64,000 nucleotides of DNA from an uncultured bacterium. GTDB taxonomy: Bacteria > Planctomycetota > JAJSAM01 > JAJVHW01. Both the position numbers and the translations under genes were made by a program. Below the pieces are notes generated by a model, which was not told the origin of the DNA, did no database searches, and saw only the letters and a list, made by a program, of their open reading frames with translations. Positions 23,382-32,800 of the stretch are shown one piece after another (within the stretch, counting starts at the first letter, position 1; every line of letters starts with the position of its first letter). The DNA lies in NCBI GenBank assembly GCA_937996235.1, contig CALKVK010000012.1, forward strand, positions 151,955 through 215,954, written 5' to 3'.

Positions 23382-26300
23382 TCACGCGCGTCCCTCCACC
23401 GTGGACAGTGCGGCCGCCAGCGCGGCGAGGTCGGCGGCGTCGCGGCGTCCCGCGGCGGTCTCGGGAGCGAGTTCGCCGAGGGTCGCGAGCTGCGTCAGGA
23501 CGGAGTCGCGCTCGCGTGGCGAGGCGCCGCGCGCCGCCGCGCCGAAGCACTCGCGTATCCGCGCGACGCGCGCTCCGAGTGCGTGCCCGGCGAGCGCGTG
23601 CAGGATCTCCATGTCGACGACGGCGAGCTGCCACCACACGTCACGGCGCGCCTCCGGCACCTGCGCGTGGTCCTGACGCGCCGCGTCGAGGACCGCGCGG
23701 ACGACGCGCGCCGAGCGCCGGAGGGCCCACAGCAGTGCGGCCTGGTTGCACGCGGGGTAGTAGCCGGCGCCGGGCCGCCCGCGGGCGGCGAGCTCGACAC
23801 CGCGCGCGTACTCGCGCTCGGCCTGGGCGAGCAGACGACGACGCTCGCGTCCGACGGCGTGCGTCGCCCGGCGCTTGAACGCGCCGCCCACGAGCGATGC
23901 GCGCTCGCACGTCGGCGGCGCGATCGCGTCGAGCGCGCGGCAGCGCTCGATCGCCGTCTCCCAGAGCTGGCGCGCGCGCGCGAGCCGTGCGGCGTCCGCG
24001 CCGCCGCCCGCGATGCGATGCGCGAGCCGGTCCTCGAAGTTCGCGAGCTGCTCGATGTCCTCGACGCGCAGCGCGGAGCCGTCGCTCGCGAGCGCCGCGC
24101 GCAGATCCGCGACGGCCTCCTCGAAGTCGCCGAGCTCGCCGCGCAGGCGCCCGCGCGCCACGAGCACGCGCGCGCTGAGCCACTCCGGACGCAGCGCGGC
24201 GTCCACCTGCGCGAGACGGCTGCGCACACGCTCCGCCGAATCCGCGCTCGGCCGGCGCAGGTTGTGGAGACCGATGCGCAGCACCGCGAGCTCCTCCGCC
24301 ACCTCGCGCTCCGACACGTAGCGCGGCACCTCGCCGCCGCGCCACGGCGCGGACGTCAGCCGGAAGTGCGGGTCGCCGTAGCACTGGAACGCGCCCCACG
24401 TCGTGCTCCCGAGCTCGTGCGCGGAGCGGCGCGCCGCGCTCACGGCGTCGCCGAACGTCTCGCCGTCGAGCAGGCGTTCGTAGAACGCGGTCGCGAACGC
24501 GCGCGCGGCGGCGTCGTCCACGGCCCACCCCGCGACGACCAGGCAGCGCACGCCGATGCGCATCAGCTCGACGGCGACGCTCGCGGCGAAGCGGCCGTGC
24601 TGCGGCTCGTCGGTCCGGCCCAGGTGGCAGCAGCTCAGGAACACGAGCGAGGGGCACGCGGGGAGCTGACGGATGACGTCGGCCGTCAGCCGCACGTCGT
24701 CGCCGATCACCACGCCGGTGCGCGCGGGGTCCGCGGCGTCGAAGGTGCCGTGCGCGGCGACGTGCACCACCACGTAGTCGTTCGCGTAGAGGCGCTGCAG
24801 CACCGCGGACGCGTCCTCGTCGATCGACGTCTCGACGACGTACCGGGCGCGGGTGAGCTGCTGCGAGACGCGCACGGCCTCGGCGCGCGCCCCCGGCAGG
24901 TCCGCGAACGCCGGCGCCTGCGGCGTGCCGACGACGAGCACCGCGCCGCCGCGCGCCGGCTCGACGACCTCGGCGGCGCTGCGATCGCGGAACTGCCGCA
25001 CGACGCCGAGCAGCGCCGGCGACGCGCCGTCGTCGCTGCGCCGGCGCATCAGCAGCTCCCACGGGTAGCGCGCGGTCAGCGGGTCCACGACGAGCACGAG
25101 CTCGCCGGCGTCCGCGATCTCCTCCTTGAAGGGACCGGGCACCAGCAGGTCGAACAGCGTGTGCGAGATGGAGTCGGGCGCGATGCCGCTCGTCGTGCGC
25201 TCCGTCGCGCGCAGGAACGCATCCACGAGAGTGTGGATCGTGGGCTGCGTGATGACGGGCGCCCGCGCGCGATCGGTCACGTAGAGGTACTCGAGTCCCG
25301 TGGTGCGCGCGGCGTCGCCCGCGTCCTCCTCGCGCCGCGCGCTGACGTGCAGGCGATTCCACCAGCGGTCCGCCGCGGCCCCCGTGCGGCCGCCGGGACG
25401 GCCGTCGCGCCCGATCACGAGCGCGTCGTCCGCGTGCACGTCCGGGAGCCCGCCGCTCTGCCGCGCGCGCTCGCGCGCCGCGTCGACCAGCGCCCGTGCC
25501 GCCGCCACGGCCACGTCCTCGCTCAGCTCGACGAACTCGAGCCGCGCGATGCGCGCGCCGGCGTTCGGACCGTCCGGCTCCGCGAGCCGCGCGTTGACGC
25601 GCACGACCGCGTCGAGGATCGCCGCGATGGACTCGCGCACGTCGAGCGCCCGGCCGCCGCGCGTGCCGATCAGGAGCGACGACAGCGTGAGCTCGTGCGG
25701 CGTGCCGTCGCCGCGCGCGTCCGCGGCGCGGAGCGCCCACTCGAGGACGCCGGCGTGCACCGTGCGCCGCAGCCGCCGCGGCGTGAGGTCGCCGACGTCG
25801 CCGAGCCCCACCACGATCGCGCCCGGCGGACGGCCGGCAGCGCCGTCTTCCGCGGGCGGCGCGTCCACGACGAGCACGTCGCCGATGCGCCCCGGGTACT
25901 GCCGCACGGCGAAGCGCCGCGCGAGCCGCCCGTCGAGACGCGAGTCGAGGTAGCGCTCGGCGCCGAACAGGCCGTCGCCCTCGTAGTGGCCCACGAGCAC
26001 GGGACCGTGCGCGGCGTGCAGACTGCCGTGCACGACCTCCGCACGCAGCTGCGGCCCGACGACGGCCTCCTCGTCGCCGAGCACGCGCGCTGCGAGCAGT
26101 CCCACGACGCCGTCCTCGGGCGGGAACGTGGACGCGGCCGCGACGATCGTCTCCGGCCGCACGGGAGGACGCGGCGGCACGCGCGCGGAGACTCCCGCCT
26201 CGAGCAGGTCGCGGATGCCCGCGACGAGATCCGCGGCGGACGGCAGCCGCTCGTGGCGCGCGGCCAGCCAGCGCGCCGTGGGGCGTTCCGCGAGCGTGGG

Positions 26301-28631
26301 ATCCGCGAGGCACCAGCCGTCGCCCGCGTCGGGCTTGATCTCGGCGCGCAGCCGTGCGTCGGCGGCGCCGCGCTCGAACGACACGACCGTGCGGTCGGCG
26401 GCGCCGAGCACGGTCAGCGCATCGAGCGCGAGCAGCGCCTCCGCGGCCTTGCGGCGACGCGCCCGTCCGGCGCGCAGGAACTCGCGCGACGGCGCCGCGT
26501 CGACCGCGCGCGCGCGCCACCACTCCGGCTGCCCGCAGGGCTCGGGCAACTGGTCGTGCACCGCGGGGCACTCCGCGAACACGCGCCGCAGAGCAGCGCG
26601 GCGTCCGCGTCCGTCGAGCAGGCAGAGCGACTCGAACAGCGCGCCCTCGCCGAGGGCGAGCGACAGCACGGCGCCCGAGCCGACGGTCGGCGGTCCGAGC
26701 AGCACGACGCGGCGCAGGCGCGCGGGCCGCGGCACGCCGGCCAGCGCGAGCGCGACGGCGAGGGCGCCGTAGCCGTGCGCGATCACGTGCACGTCGCACG
26801 CCGCGCACGCCGTCTCGATCCGCTCGCGCAGCACGGCGGCGACGACGTCGAGCGACTGCCGCCAGTCGTACGGCACCGGCTCGACGAGCGCAAACCCCTC
26901 GAGCGCCCGCTCGAGCGCGATCCACTGTTCGGGGGCCGCGAGTCCCACCGCTCGGACCACGCCGACCGGCGCGGCGAGTCGCTCGAGACGGCCCGCGACG
27001 AGCGCGTCGCGGTCGGGCCAGAGCGGCCCGTCGTCGTCGGCCAGCGACGACCCGAGGAAGTCGGGCACGAGCAGGACCGCGCGCGAGGGCGCCGCCACGT
27101 CGGCGGCCTCGTCGCGCCGCCGCACGGGCACGAGCCGCTCGGGCGGCCCGCCGCGGAACGGCCGGAAGCCGCGCGGACGCAGGTCCGCGCCGTGCTGCGC
27201 GTCGAGTGCGGCATCGACGCTCTGGCGCGTGTCGCGTCCGCCGAAGTACGTGAAGTGGCTGACGGCCGGGCTCTGGTGGAACGCGGCCACGGCGCCGCCG
27301 CGCCCGCCGGTCGCGCCGTACATCGACGCCGTCTGCACGACGAGATCGTTCGCCTCGCCGAAGAACGCGTACGCGGCGAGCGCGCGCAGGCGGCGCCAGA
27401 CGCCGTCGCCCTGCAGGTTGCCCGCCACGACGCGCAGCTCGTCGCCCGACGACGCGGGCGCGAGGTTCAGGTAGCGCGTGAGCGGCGAGCCGGGGAGCTG
27501 CGCCTCGATGCCCGGCACCTCCGCCGGCTCCGCGCGCCGGCGGACGATCTCGAGCAGCGTGCCGGTGATCGCGTCCACGACCTCCGGCACGGCCACGAGC
27601 GCGCCGACCAGGTCCACGAGCACGGAGAGGAATGCGTCGAGTCGCTCCGACGCGAGCGTCGTCCCGCTCGCGGGGCACGCGACGCGCACGAAGCGGCGGA
27701 TCGCGATGCGCTTCTCGCGCAGCGCGCCCGCGAGCTGCACGAGCTGCTCGCGCTGCCGCGCGCGCACGTCCGCGTCTTCGCCCTGCGCGCGGAACCCCGC
27801 GAGCGCCGCGGCGCTCGGCTCGCCGCTCCGGCACAGCAGCTCGCCGACGAGTCCGCCGCGCGAGTGCGTCAGGAGGTCGAGCTGCACGCCCGGCGGCAGC
27901 CGCTCGACGGCGTGCAGCGCGTTGGCGGCGGGCGTGCGCGAGAGCGTGTGGTGCTCGAGCGCGAGCACGCGCCCGCGGTAGCGCTGCCACACGTGGCGCC
28001 AGCGCGCCGTCGCGACGGCCTGGCCCGACGACGCCTCGCGGCGGAAGAAGTCGCCGAAGCTCCCCTCGGTGCTCGACGCGGTGCCGTGGATCAGCAGCAG
28101 CACGGGCTCGTCGCCCGCGAGCGCCGCGGCGTCGTACGGCTCGAGCGAGCCGTCGCTCGCGACGGAGTAGAGGTCCTCCGCGTGCGGGAGCCGCGACTCG
28201 AGCGCAGCGACGGCCGCGGCGGTCCCGAGCTTCGCGATCTCCTCGTCGACGTCGATGCCGAGCAGCGACAGCGCGCGGATGCCGAGACCGAGGGCGTCGC
28301 GCGTCGCGCCCGGCAGCGGCAGCGCGGACGGCACGACGAAGGCCTCGGGCTCGCCCCGCTGCGACGTCGCGTCGCGCGCGCCCGCGGGCAGCCCGCCGAA
28401 CAGCTCGGGCAGACGTGCGACCGACGTCCACAACACGCCGCCGCCGTCGAGTTCGAGTCGGACGAGTCCGTGCGCCTCGCCGGGCGACACCTGCACGGAC
28501 TCCGCCCGCGCCCCCGCGCGGTCCGCGGCGAACTCGAAGCGACGCGCCGACGCGATCCGGTGTCGCGCACTCGGGGACGCCACGCCGTCGGCCCGCGTCT
28601 CCCGCGCAGGGATCGTCAGCGTCCGCGCCAT
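23382..28631 (-). CDS. 1749-residue double hydrolase-CHAT fusion protein
   Basis: Order of domains: a small N-terminal beta domain (30-80); hydrolase 1 with LLIHGTAS (179-186) and elbow LLTHSRGG (Ser257); hydrolase 2 with LLVPDFLG (520-527) and the elbow position VIAHGYGA, where the Ser is Gly620, so probably inactive; a Rossmann-like region near 935-1055 (AIVVGLGDVGDL); a CHAT domain about 1110-1425 with His1294 (VAAHGTF) and Cys1335 (LSCCHLG); then a helical TPR-like tail. No signal peptide or TM. GGGAGG precedes ATG. It combines a probable effector hydrolase with a caspase-like protease, and leads to the MoxR module downstream. Confidence 0.88.
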   Translation of the reverse strand: MARTLTIPARETRADGVASPSARHRIASARRFEFAADRAGARAESVQVSPGEAHGLVRLELDGGGVLWTSVARLPELFGGLPAGARDATSQRGEPEAFVVPSALPLPGATRDALGLGIRALSLLGIDVDEEIAKLGTAAAVAALESRLPHAEDLYSVASDGSLEPYDAAALAGDEPVLLLIHGTASSTEGSFGDFFRREASSGQAVATARWRHVWQRYRGRVLALEHHTLSRTPAANALHAVERLPPGVQLDLLTHSRGGLVGELLCRSGEPSAAALAGFRAQGEDADVRARQREQLVQLAGALREKRIAIRRFVRVACPASGTTLASERLDAFLSVLVDLVGALVAVPEVVDAITGTLLEIVRRRAEPAEVPGIEAQLPGSPLTRYLNLAPASSGDELRVVAGNLQGDGVWRRLRALAAYAFFGEANDLVVQTASMYGATGGRGGAVAAFHQSPAVSHFTYFGGRDTRQSVDAALDAQHGADLRPRGFRPFRGGPPERLVPVRRRDEAADVAAPSRAVLLVPDFLGSSLADDDGPLWPDRDALVAGRLERLAAPVGVVRAVGLAAPEQWIALERALEGFALVEPVPYDWRQSLDVVAAVLRERIETACAACDVHVIAHGYGALAVALALAGVPRPARLRRVVLLGPPTVGSGAVLSLALGEGALFESLCLLDGRGRRAALRRVFAECPAVHDQLPEPCGQPEWWRARAVDAAPSREFLRAGRARRRKAAEALLALDALTVLGAADRTVVSFERGAADARLRAEIKPDAGDGWCLADPTLAERPTARWLAARHERLPSAADLVAGIRDLLEAGVSARVPPRPPVRPETIVAAASTFPPEDGVVGLLAARVLGDEEAVVGPQLRAEVVHGSLHAAHGPVLVGHYEGDGLFGAERYLDSRLDGRLARRFAVRQYPGRIGDVLVVDAPPAEDGAAGRPPGAIVVGLGDVGDLTPRRLRRTVHAGVLEWALRAADARGDGTPHELTLSSLLIGTRGGRALDVRESIAAILDAVVRVNARLAEPDGPNAGARIARLEFVELSEDVAVAAARALVDAARERARQSGGLPDVHADDALVIGRDGRPGGRTGAAADRWWNRLHVSARREEDAGDAARTTGLEYLYVTDRARAPVITQPTIHTLVDAFLRATERTTSGIAPDSISHTLFDLLVPGPFKEEIADAGELVLVVDPLTARYPWELLMRRRSDDGASPALLGVVRQFRDRSAAEVVEPARGGAVLVVGTPQAPAFADLPGARAEAVRVSQQLTRARYVVETSIDEDASAVLQRLYANDYVVVHVAAHGTFDAADPARTGVVIGDDVRLTADVIRQLPACPSLVFLSCCHLGRTDEPQHGRFAASVAVELMRIGVRCLVVAGWAVDDAAARAFATAFYERLLDGETFGDAVSAARRSAHELGSTTWGAFQCYGDPHFRLTSAPWRGGEVPRYVSEREVAEELAVLRIGLHNLRRPSADSAERVRSRLAQVDAALRPEWLSARVLVARGRLRGELGDFEEAVADLRAALASDGSALRVEDIEQLANFEDRLAHRIAGGGADAARLARARQLWETAIERCRALDAIAPPTCERASLVGGAFKRRATHAVGRERRRLLAQAEREYARGVELAARGRPGAGYYPACNQAALLWALRRSARVVRAVLDAARQDHAQVPEARRDVWWQLAVVDMEILHALAGHALGARVARIRECFGAAARGASPRERDSVLTQLATLGELAPETAAGRRDAADLAALAAALSTVEGRA

Positions 28632-28706
28632 CCTCCACCTCCCGGGGCCGCGCGGTCACGCGCCTCCCCGTGCGCAACGTCGTCCCCCACTCCCGGGGAC
28701 GCCGCG

Positions 28707-28712
28707 AAGATA
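28707..28712 (-). promoter_or_regulatory. Predicted -10 box (TATCTT) inside the cluster
   Basis: On the minus strand TATCTT lies 76 bases before the ATG at 28631, in the 121-base gap behind the pYEATS gene. The CHAT fusion and the genes after it might therefore start their own transcript. Confidence 0.35.
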
Positions 28713-28752
28713 CACGAAGCGAGGGAGCGAGCGCCGCCGTCGAATTCACGCC

Positions 28753-29655
28753 TCAGCGCGCGCGGAAGGTGTCGTTGGCCCCCGGGACGCGCGCGAGATC
28801 GAGTTCGAGTCGCACCGCCGCAGCGCCCTCGCCGACGACGGCGCCCAGCGCATATGCGCCGTAGACGAGGACCTCGCAGCGCGCCGTCGTGCGAGTCGTT
28901 GCGCTCGGTGGACCGTCGGCCCTGGACAGCGTCTCCGGGTCGTGGCAGAAGCGGATGGCACTGGGGAGCGGTCGATCGGGGTCGACCGTCCGCACGCACG
29001 CGTGGACTCGGAACCAGTGCTGGGAGCCGACCTCGCGGCCGCGCGCGGGGTCGGGAGGCGGCAGCGGCTCCACACGCGCGCTGAGCAGGTACGGATGGAC
29101 GAACGCGCGCCGGCCGAACTGCCCGCGATTGCGGTCCTCCACGCAGGTGCGTCCCGTGACCGTCAGCGCATCGAGCAGGATGAAGCACTCGAGGTGCGTG
29201 CGCAGTTCCGCCGCCGACGCGTAGCGCAGCACGCGGAAGCCCTGCACGTCGAAGTGGACGTCGTCGCCCGCGCGCACGACGTGGACGACCGGGCGGCCGA
29301 TCGCGTGCGCGAAGCCGAGCTCGTAGTAGCAGTTCGGCCGCGCGTGCGTCAGGTCGGCGATGACGAAGTCGGCGCCGCGGATCGCGTCGCGGATCTCGTC
29401 GATCATCTGTCCGCCGGACGGCAGCTCGTCCATGCGGTACGAGCGGAACCCGAACCGCCTCGCCGCGGGCGCGATCGCCTCGTGACGCACCGCGCGCAGC
29501 TCCGGCGTGTCGGCGAACGACGAGATCACGAAGCAGTAGGGCTCGTCGGGGTCGAACGGCACGGGTGCCCCGGCGCAGGGCTCCGGCGCCGCGGCATCGG
29601 CGACGCCGCTCGCCTCCGGCTGCGACGCAGCCGGCTTCCGTCTCGCCGTCCCCAT
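28753..29655 (-). CDS. NDT/TIR-like nucleotide-binding domain fused to pYEATS domain
   Basis: 300 residues. After a disordered start, residues 38-130 form a Rossmann-like fold: YCFVISSFADT, FVIADLTHARPNCYYELGFA with Glu112 at the place of the catalytic Glu of deoxyribosyltransferases. From about 186 the pattern VHPYLLSARVEPLPP, ..IRFCHDPET.., VYGAYALGAVVGEG and LELDLARV matches prokaryotic YEATS-like (pYEATS) domains, which are predicted ligand-sensing beta-sandwiches in conflict systems. ATG at 29655 has GGGAGG 5 bases away. It is the first gene of the cluster, divergent from the kinase gene. Confidence 0.7.
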   Translation of the reverse strand: MGTARRKPAASQPEASGVADAAAPEPCAGAPVPFDPDEPYCFVISSFADTPELRAVRHEAIAPAARRFGFRSYRMDELPSGGQMIDEIRDAIRGADFVIADLTHARPNCYYELGFAHAIGRPVVHVVRAGDDVHFDVQGFRVLRYASAAELRTHLECFILLDALTVTGRTCVEDRNRGQFGRRAFVHPYLLSARVEPLPPPDPARGREVGSQHWFRVHACVRTVDPDRPLPSAIRFCHDPETLSRADGPPSATTRTTARCEVLVYGAYALGAVVGEGAAAVRLELDLARVPGANDTFRAR

Positions 29656-29812
29656 GCGCACCTCCCGACACACGGCGTGCCCTGCGCGGTCCGGGCGACT
29701 CCACTCGCCGGGCCCGCTCGTCGCAGCGAGGATGCCCGGACGCACCGCTCCGCGTCCACACTCGAACCGCGCCGCCGTGCGGCGAGGCTCCGCAGATCGC
29801 CGCCGCCCGGGC

Positions 29813-29818
29813 TACCCT
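29813..29818 (+). promoter_or_regulatory. Predicted -10 box (TACCCT) for a leaderless mRNA
   Basis: TACCCT, 7 bases, then GTG at 29826. Same layout as at 9576. The flanking CTACCCTCCCGCG is identical to that site, strengthening both. Confidence 0.5.
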
Positions 29819-29825
29819 CCCGCGC

Positions 29826-32800
29826 GTGACCGGGACGCGCCTCGGACCGTACCTCCTCGACCGCGAGCTCGGCGCGGGCGGGATGGGGCGCGTCTACGCC
29901 GCCACCGTCGCCGCGCCTACCGACTGCGGCGTCCACGTCGGCGGGCGCGTCGCCGTGAAGCTCGTGCACGCGCACCTGCTCGAGTCGCCGGACGCGCTCG
30001 CGCGCTTCGAGCGCGAGGTCGCGATCGGCACGCGCGTGCGGCACGAGAACGTGGTGCGTACGTACGCGGGCGGCGCGCTCGACGGCGCGTGGGCGCTGGT
30101 GATGGAGTACGTCGAGGGCCAGACCCTCGCGGACCTCCTGAACGAGCTCGGTCCGCTCCCGGAGGAGCTCTGCCGCCACGTCGCGCGCGAGATGTGCAAG
30201 GGCCTCGCGGCGATCCACGCGACCGGCGCGATCCACCGCGACGTGAAGCCGGAGAACGTGCTCATCACGCCCGAGCACGTCGTCAAGCTGATGGACCTCG
30301 GCGTCGCGCGCTCGACCGACGACGCGCTGCGCCTCTCGCAGACGGGCGCGTTCGTCGGCTCGCTGCACTACGCCGCGCCGGAGCAGTTCGAGGACGGCGG
30401 ACGCGGTCTCGACGCGCGCGTGGACCTGCACGCGCTCGGTCTCGTGCTCTACGAGCTCGCGACCGGCAGCGCGCCGTACCTCGCGGACGACATCCCGCAG
30501 ACCGTGCGGCGCGTGCTGTCCGAGGACCCGCGGCGGCTCGGCGAGATCAACCCGCAGTGCAGCGCGTTCTTCGAGGAGGTCGTCCACACGCTCCTGCGCA
30601 AGCGCCGCGACGAGCGCTTCGCGTCGGCCGACGAGCTGCTCGCGGTGCTCGAGTCGGGCGAGGAGTCGCCGTGGTGGACGGAGCGTGCGCGCGCGCTCCA
30701 GCTCGCGACGCGGCGGCCGCTCCGGCGCATCCGCGTGCCGCGCGAGACGGCCGTCTACGGCCGCGACAGGGAGCTCGCGAAGCTGCGGGCGCTCTACGAG
30801 CTGGCGCGCGCAGGCGACGGGCAGGTGGTGCTCGTCGAGGGCGAGGCGGGCATCGGCAAGTCGCGCGTCGTGGACGAGTTCGTGGCGCGCCTGCAGCAGG
30901 AGGGCGAGGACGTCGACTTCCTGTTCGGGTCGTACCAGCCGGGCGGCGCGTCGGCTGCGGCGGGCGCGTTCTCGTCGGCGTTCCGCGAGCACTTCGGGCC
31001 CGACGGCTCCGCCGCGTACCTGCGCCAGACGCCGCTGCTCGTGCCTGCGTTCGACGCCGTGCTGCGCGGCGACGCGCCGCCGCCCGACGCGCAGCCGCTC
31101 TCCGCGGACTCGCTCGCGACGTGCTTCGTGCAGGCCACACGCGCCGTCGCCGCGGAGCGCCCCGCGATCGTCCTCGTGGACGACCTCCACTTCGCGTCCG
31201 ACGAGTCGCACACGCTCTTCGCGGCGCTCGCGATGGCGCTGCCGGGCCACCGCGTGCTGCTGATCGGCACGGTGCGGCCCGGCGCCGAGGGCGCGTGGCG
31301 CGGCACGCTCGCGCGGCTCGAGCACATGTCGCACATCGCGCTCGAGCGCCTCTTCCCGAAGGACCTCGTGCGCCTGCTCGAGGACTCGTTCCACTCCTCG
31401 CAGCTCGCGCACGAGCTCGGCGTGCGCATCGCCCTCAAGTCCGACGGCAACCCCTACTTCGTGTTCGAGATCGTGCGCGGCCTGCGCGAGGGGCAGTTCA
31501 TCACGCGCCGCGACGACGGCACGTGGGCGACGACGCGCGTCATCGACGACATCGAGATCCCGTCGTCGATCCTCGACCTCGTGCGCGCACGCGTCTCCAC
31601 ACTTGCACCGGCCGAGCGCGACCTGCTCGACGTCGCCGCGTGCTGCGGCTTCGAGTTCGACCCGCTGCTCGTCGCCGAGGTGCTCGGCATCGGGCGCATC
31701 CCGGTTCTCAAGCAGCTCGCGCAGATCGAGCGCGCGCACAGGCTCGTGCGCGCGAGCGGCCGGCGCTTCGTGTTCGACCACCACCAGGTGCAGGAGGCGC
31801 TCTACGCGTCGCTGCCCGAGCTGCTCCGCGAGGAGTACCACGGCGCGCTCGGCGACGCGCTCGCGGCGCGCTCGGGCGCGGCCGAAGCCGACCCGCAGAC
31901 GCTCGACGGTGCGCTCGCCGTGGACCTCGCCGAGCACTACCTGAAGGGCCTGCGCGGCACCGACGCGCTGCGCTACCTCGACCGCGCGCAGCAGGCGCTG
32001 CGCACCGCCTACTCGCTCGCGCGGTCGGTCGCGCTCGACGAGGCGGCGCTCGCGATCGACGGACTCCTGCGCGACGAGGCGCGCGTGAACGTGCTCGTGC
32101 GGCTCGCCTCGTGCCTCGACGATCTCGGGCGCAGCGAGCGCTGGCTCGCCGTGCTCGGCGAAGCCGTCGAGATCGCCGACCGGCTGGGCGAGGCGGGCGT
32201 GCGCGCCCGCGCGCATCGCGCACTCGGCCACGGCCACGAGCGCCTGCGCCGCAACGACGACGCGCTGCGCGAGCTGGAGCTCGGGCTCGTGCTCGCACGC
32301 GAGGCCGGCGACCGCGCCACGGAGTCGCAGGCGCAGAACTGTCGCGCGGTCGTCTACGCGACGAGCGGCCGGCTGCCCGAGGCCGAAGAGGCGTTCCGTG
32401 CGCTCGTCGCGCTGCGCGAGGAGAGCGGGGACCAGCGCGCGCTCTCCGCCGCCCTCGGCAACCTCGGCATCGCGCTCATGCACCTCGGCCGCGTCCCGGA
32501 ATCGATCGCGTTCCAGGAGCGCTCGCTCGACGCCGCGCGACGCGCCGGCAACGCGCGCGCCGAGGCCGCGGCGCTCGGCAACCTCGCCCACGCGCTCCGC
32601 GCCGCGGGGCGGCGCTCCGAGGCGATCCCGGCGACCGAGCGCAGTCTCGAGCTGTGCCGCGAGATCGGCTACCGCCGCGGCGAGGCGCTCGCGCACTCGA
32701 GCCTCGCGATCGCGTTCCGCAGCACCGACCGCCTCGTGGAGGCGCGGCAGGCGCGCGAGGAGGCGGCGCGGCTCGCCCGCGAGTTCGGCGACCTGCGCAT

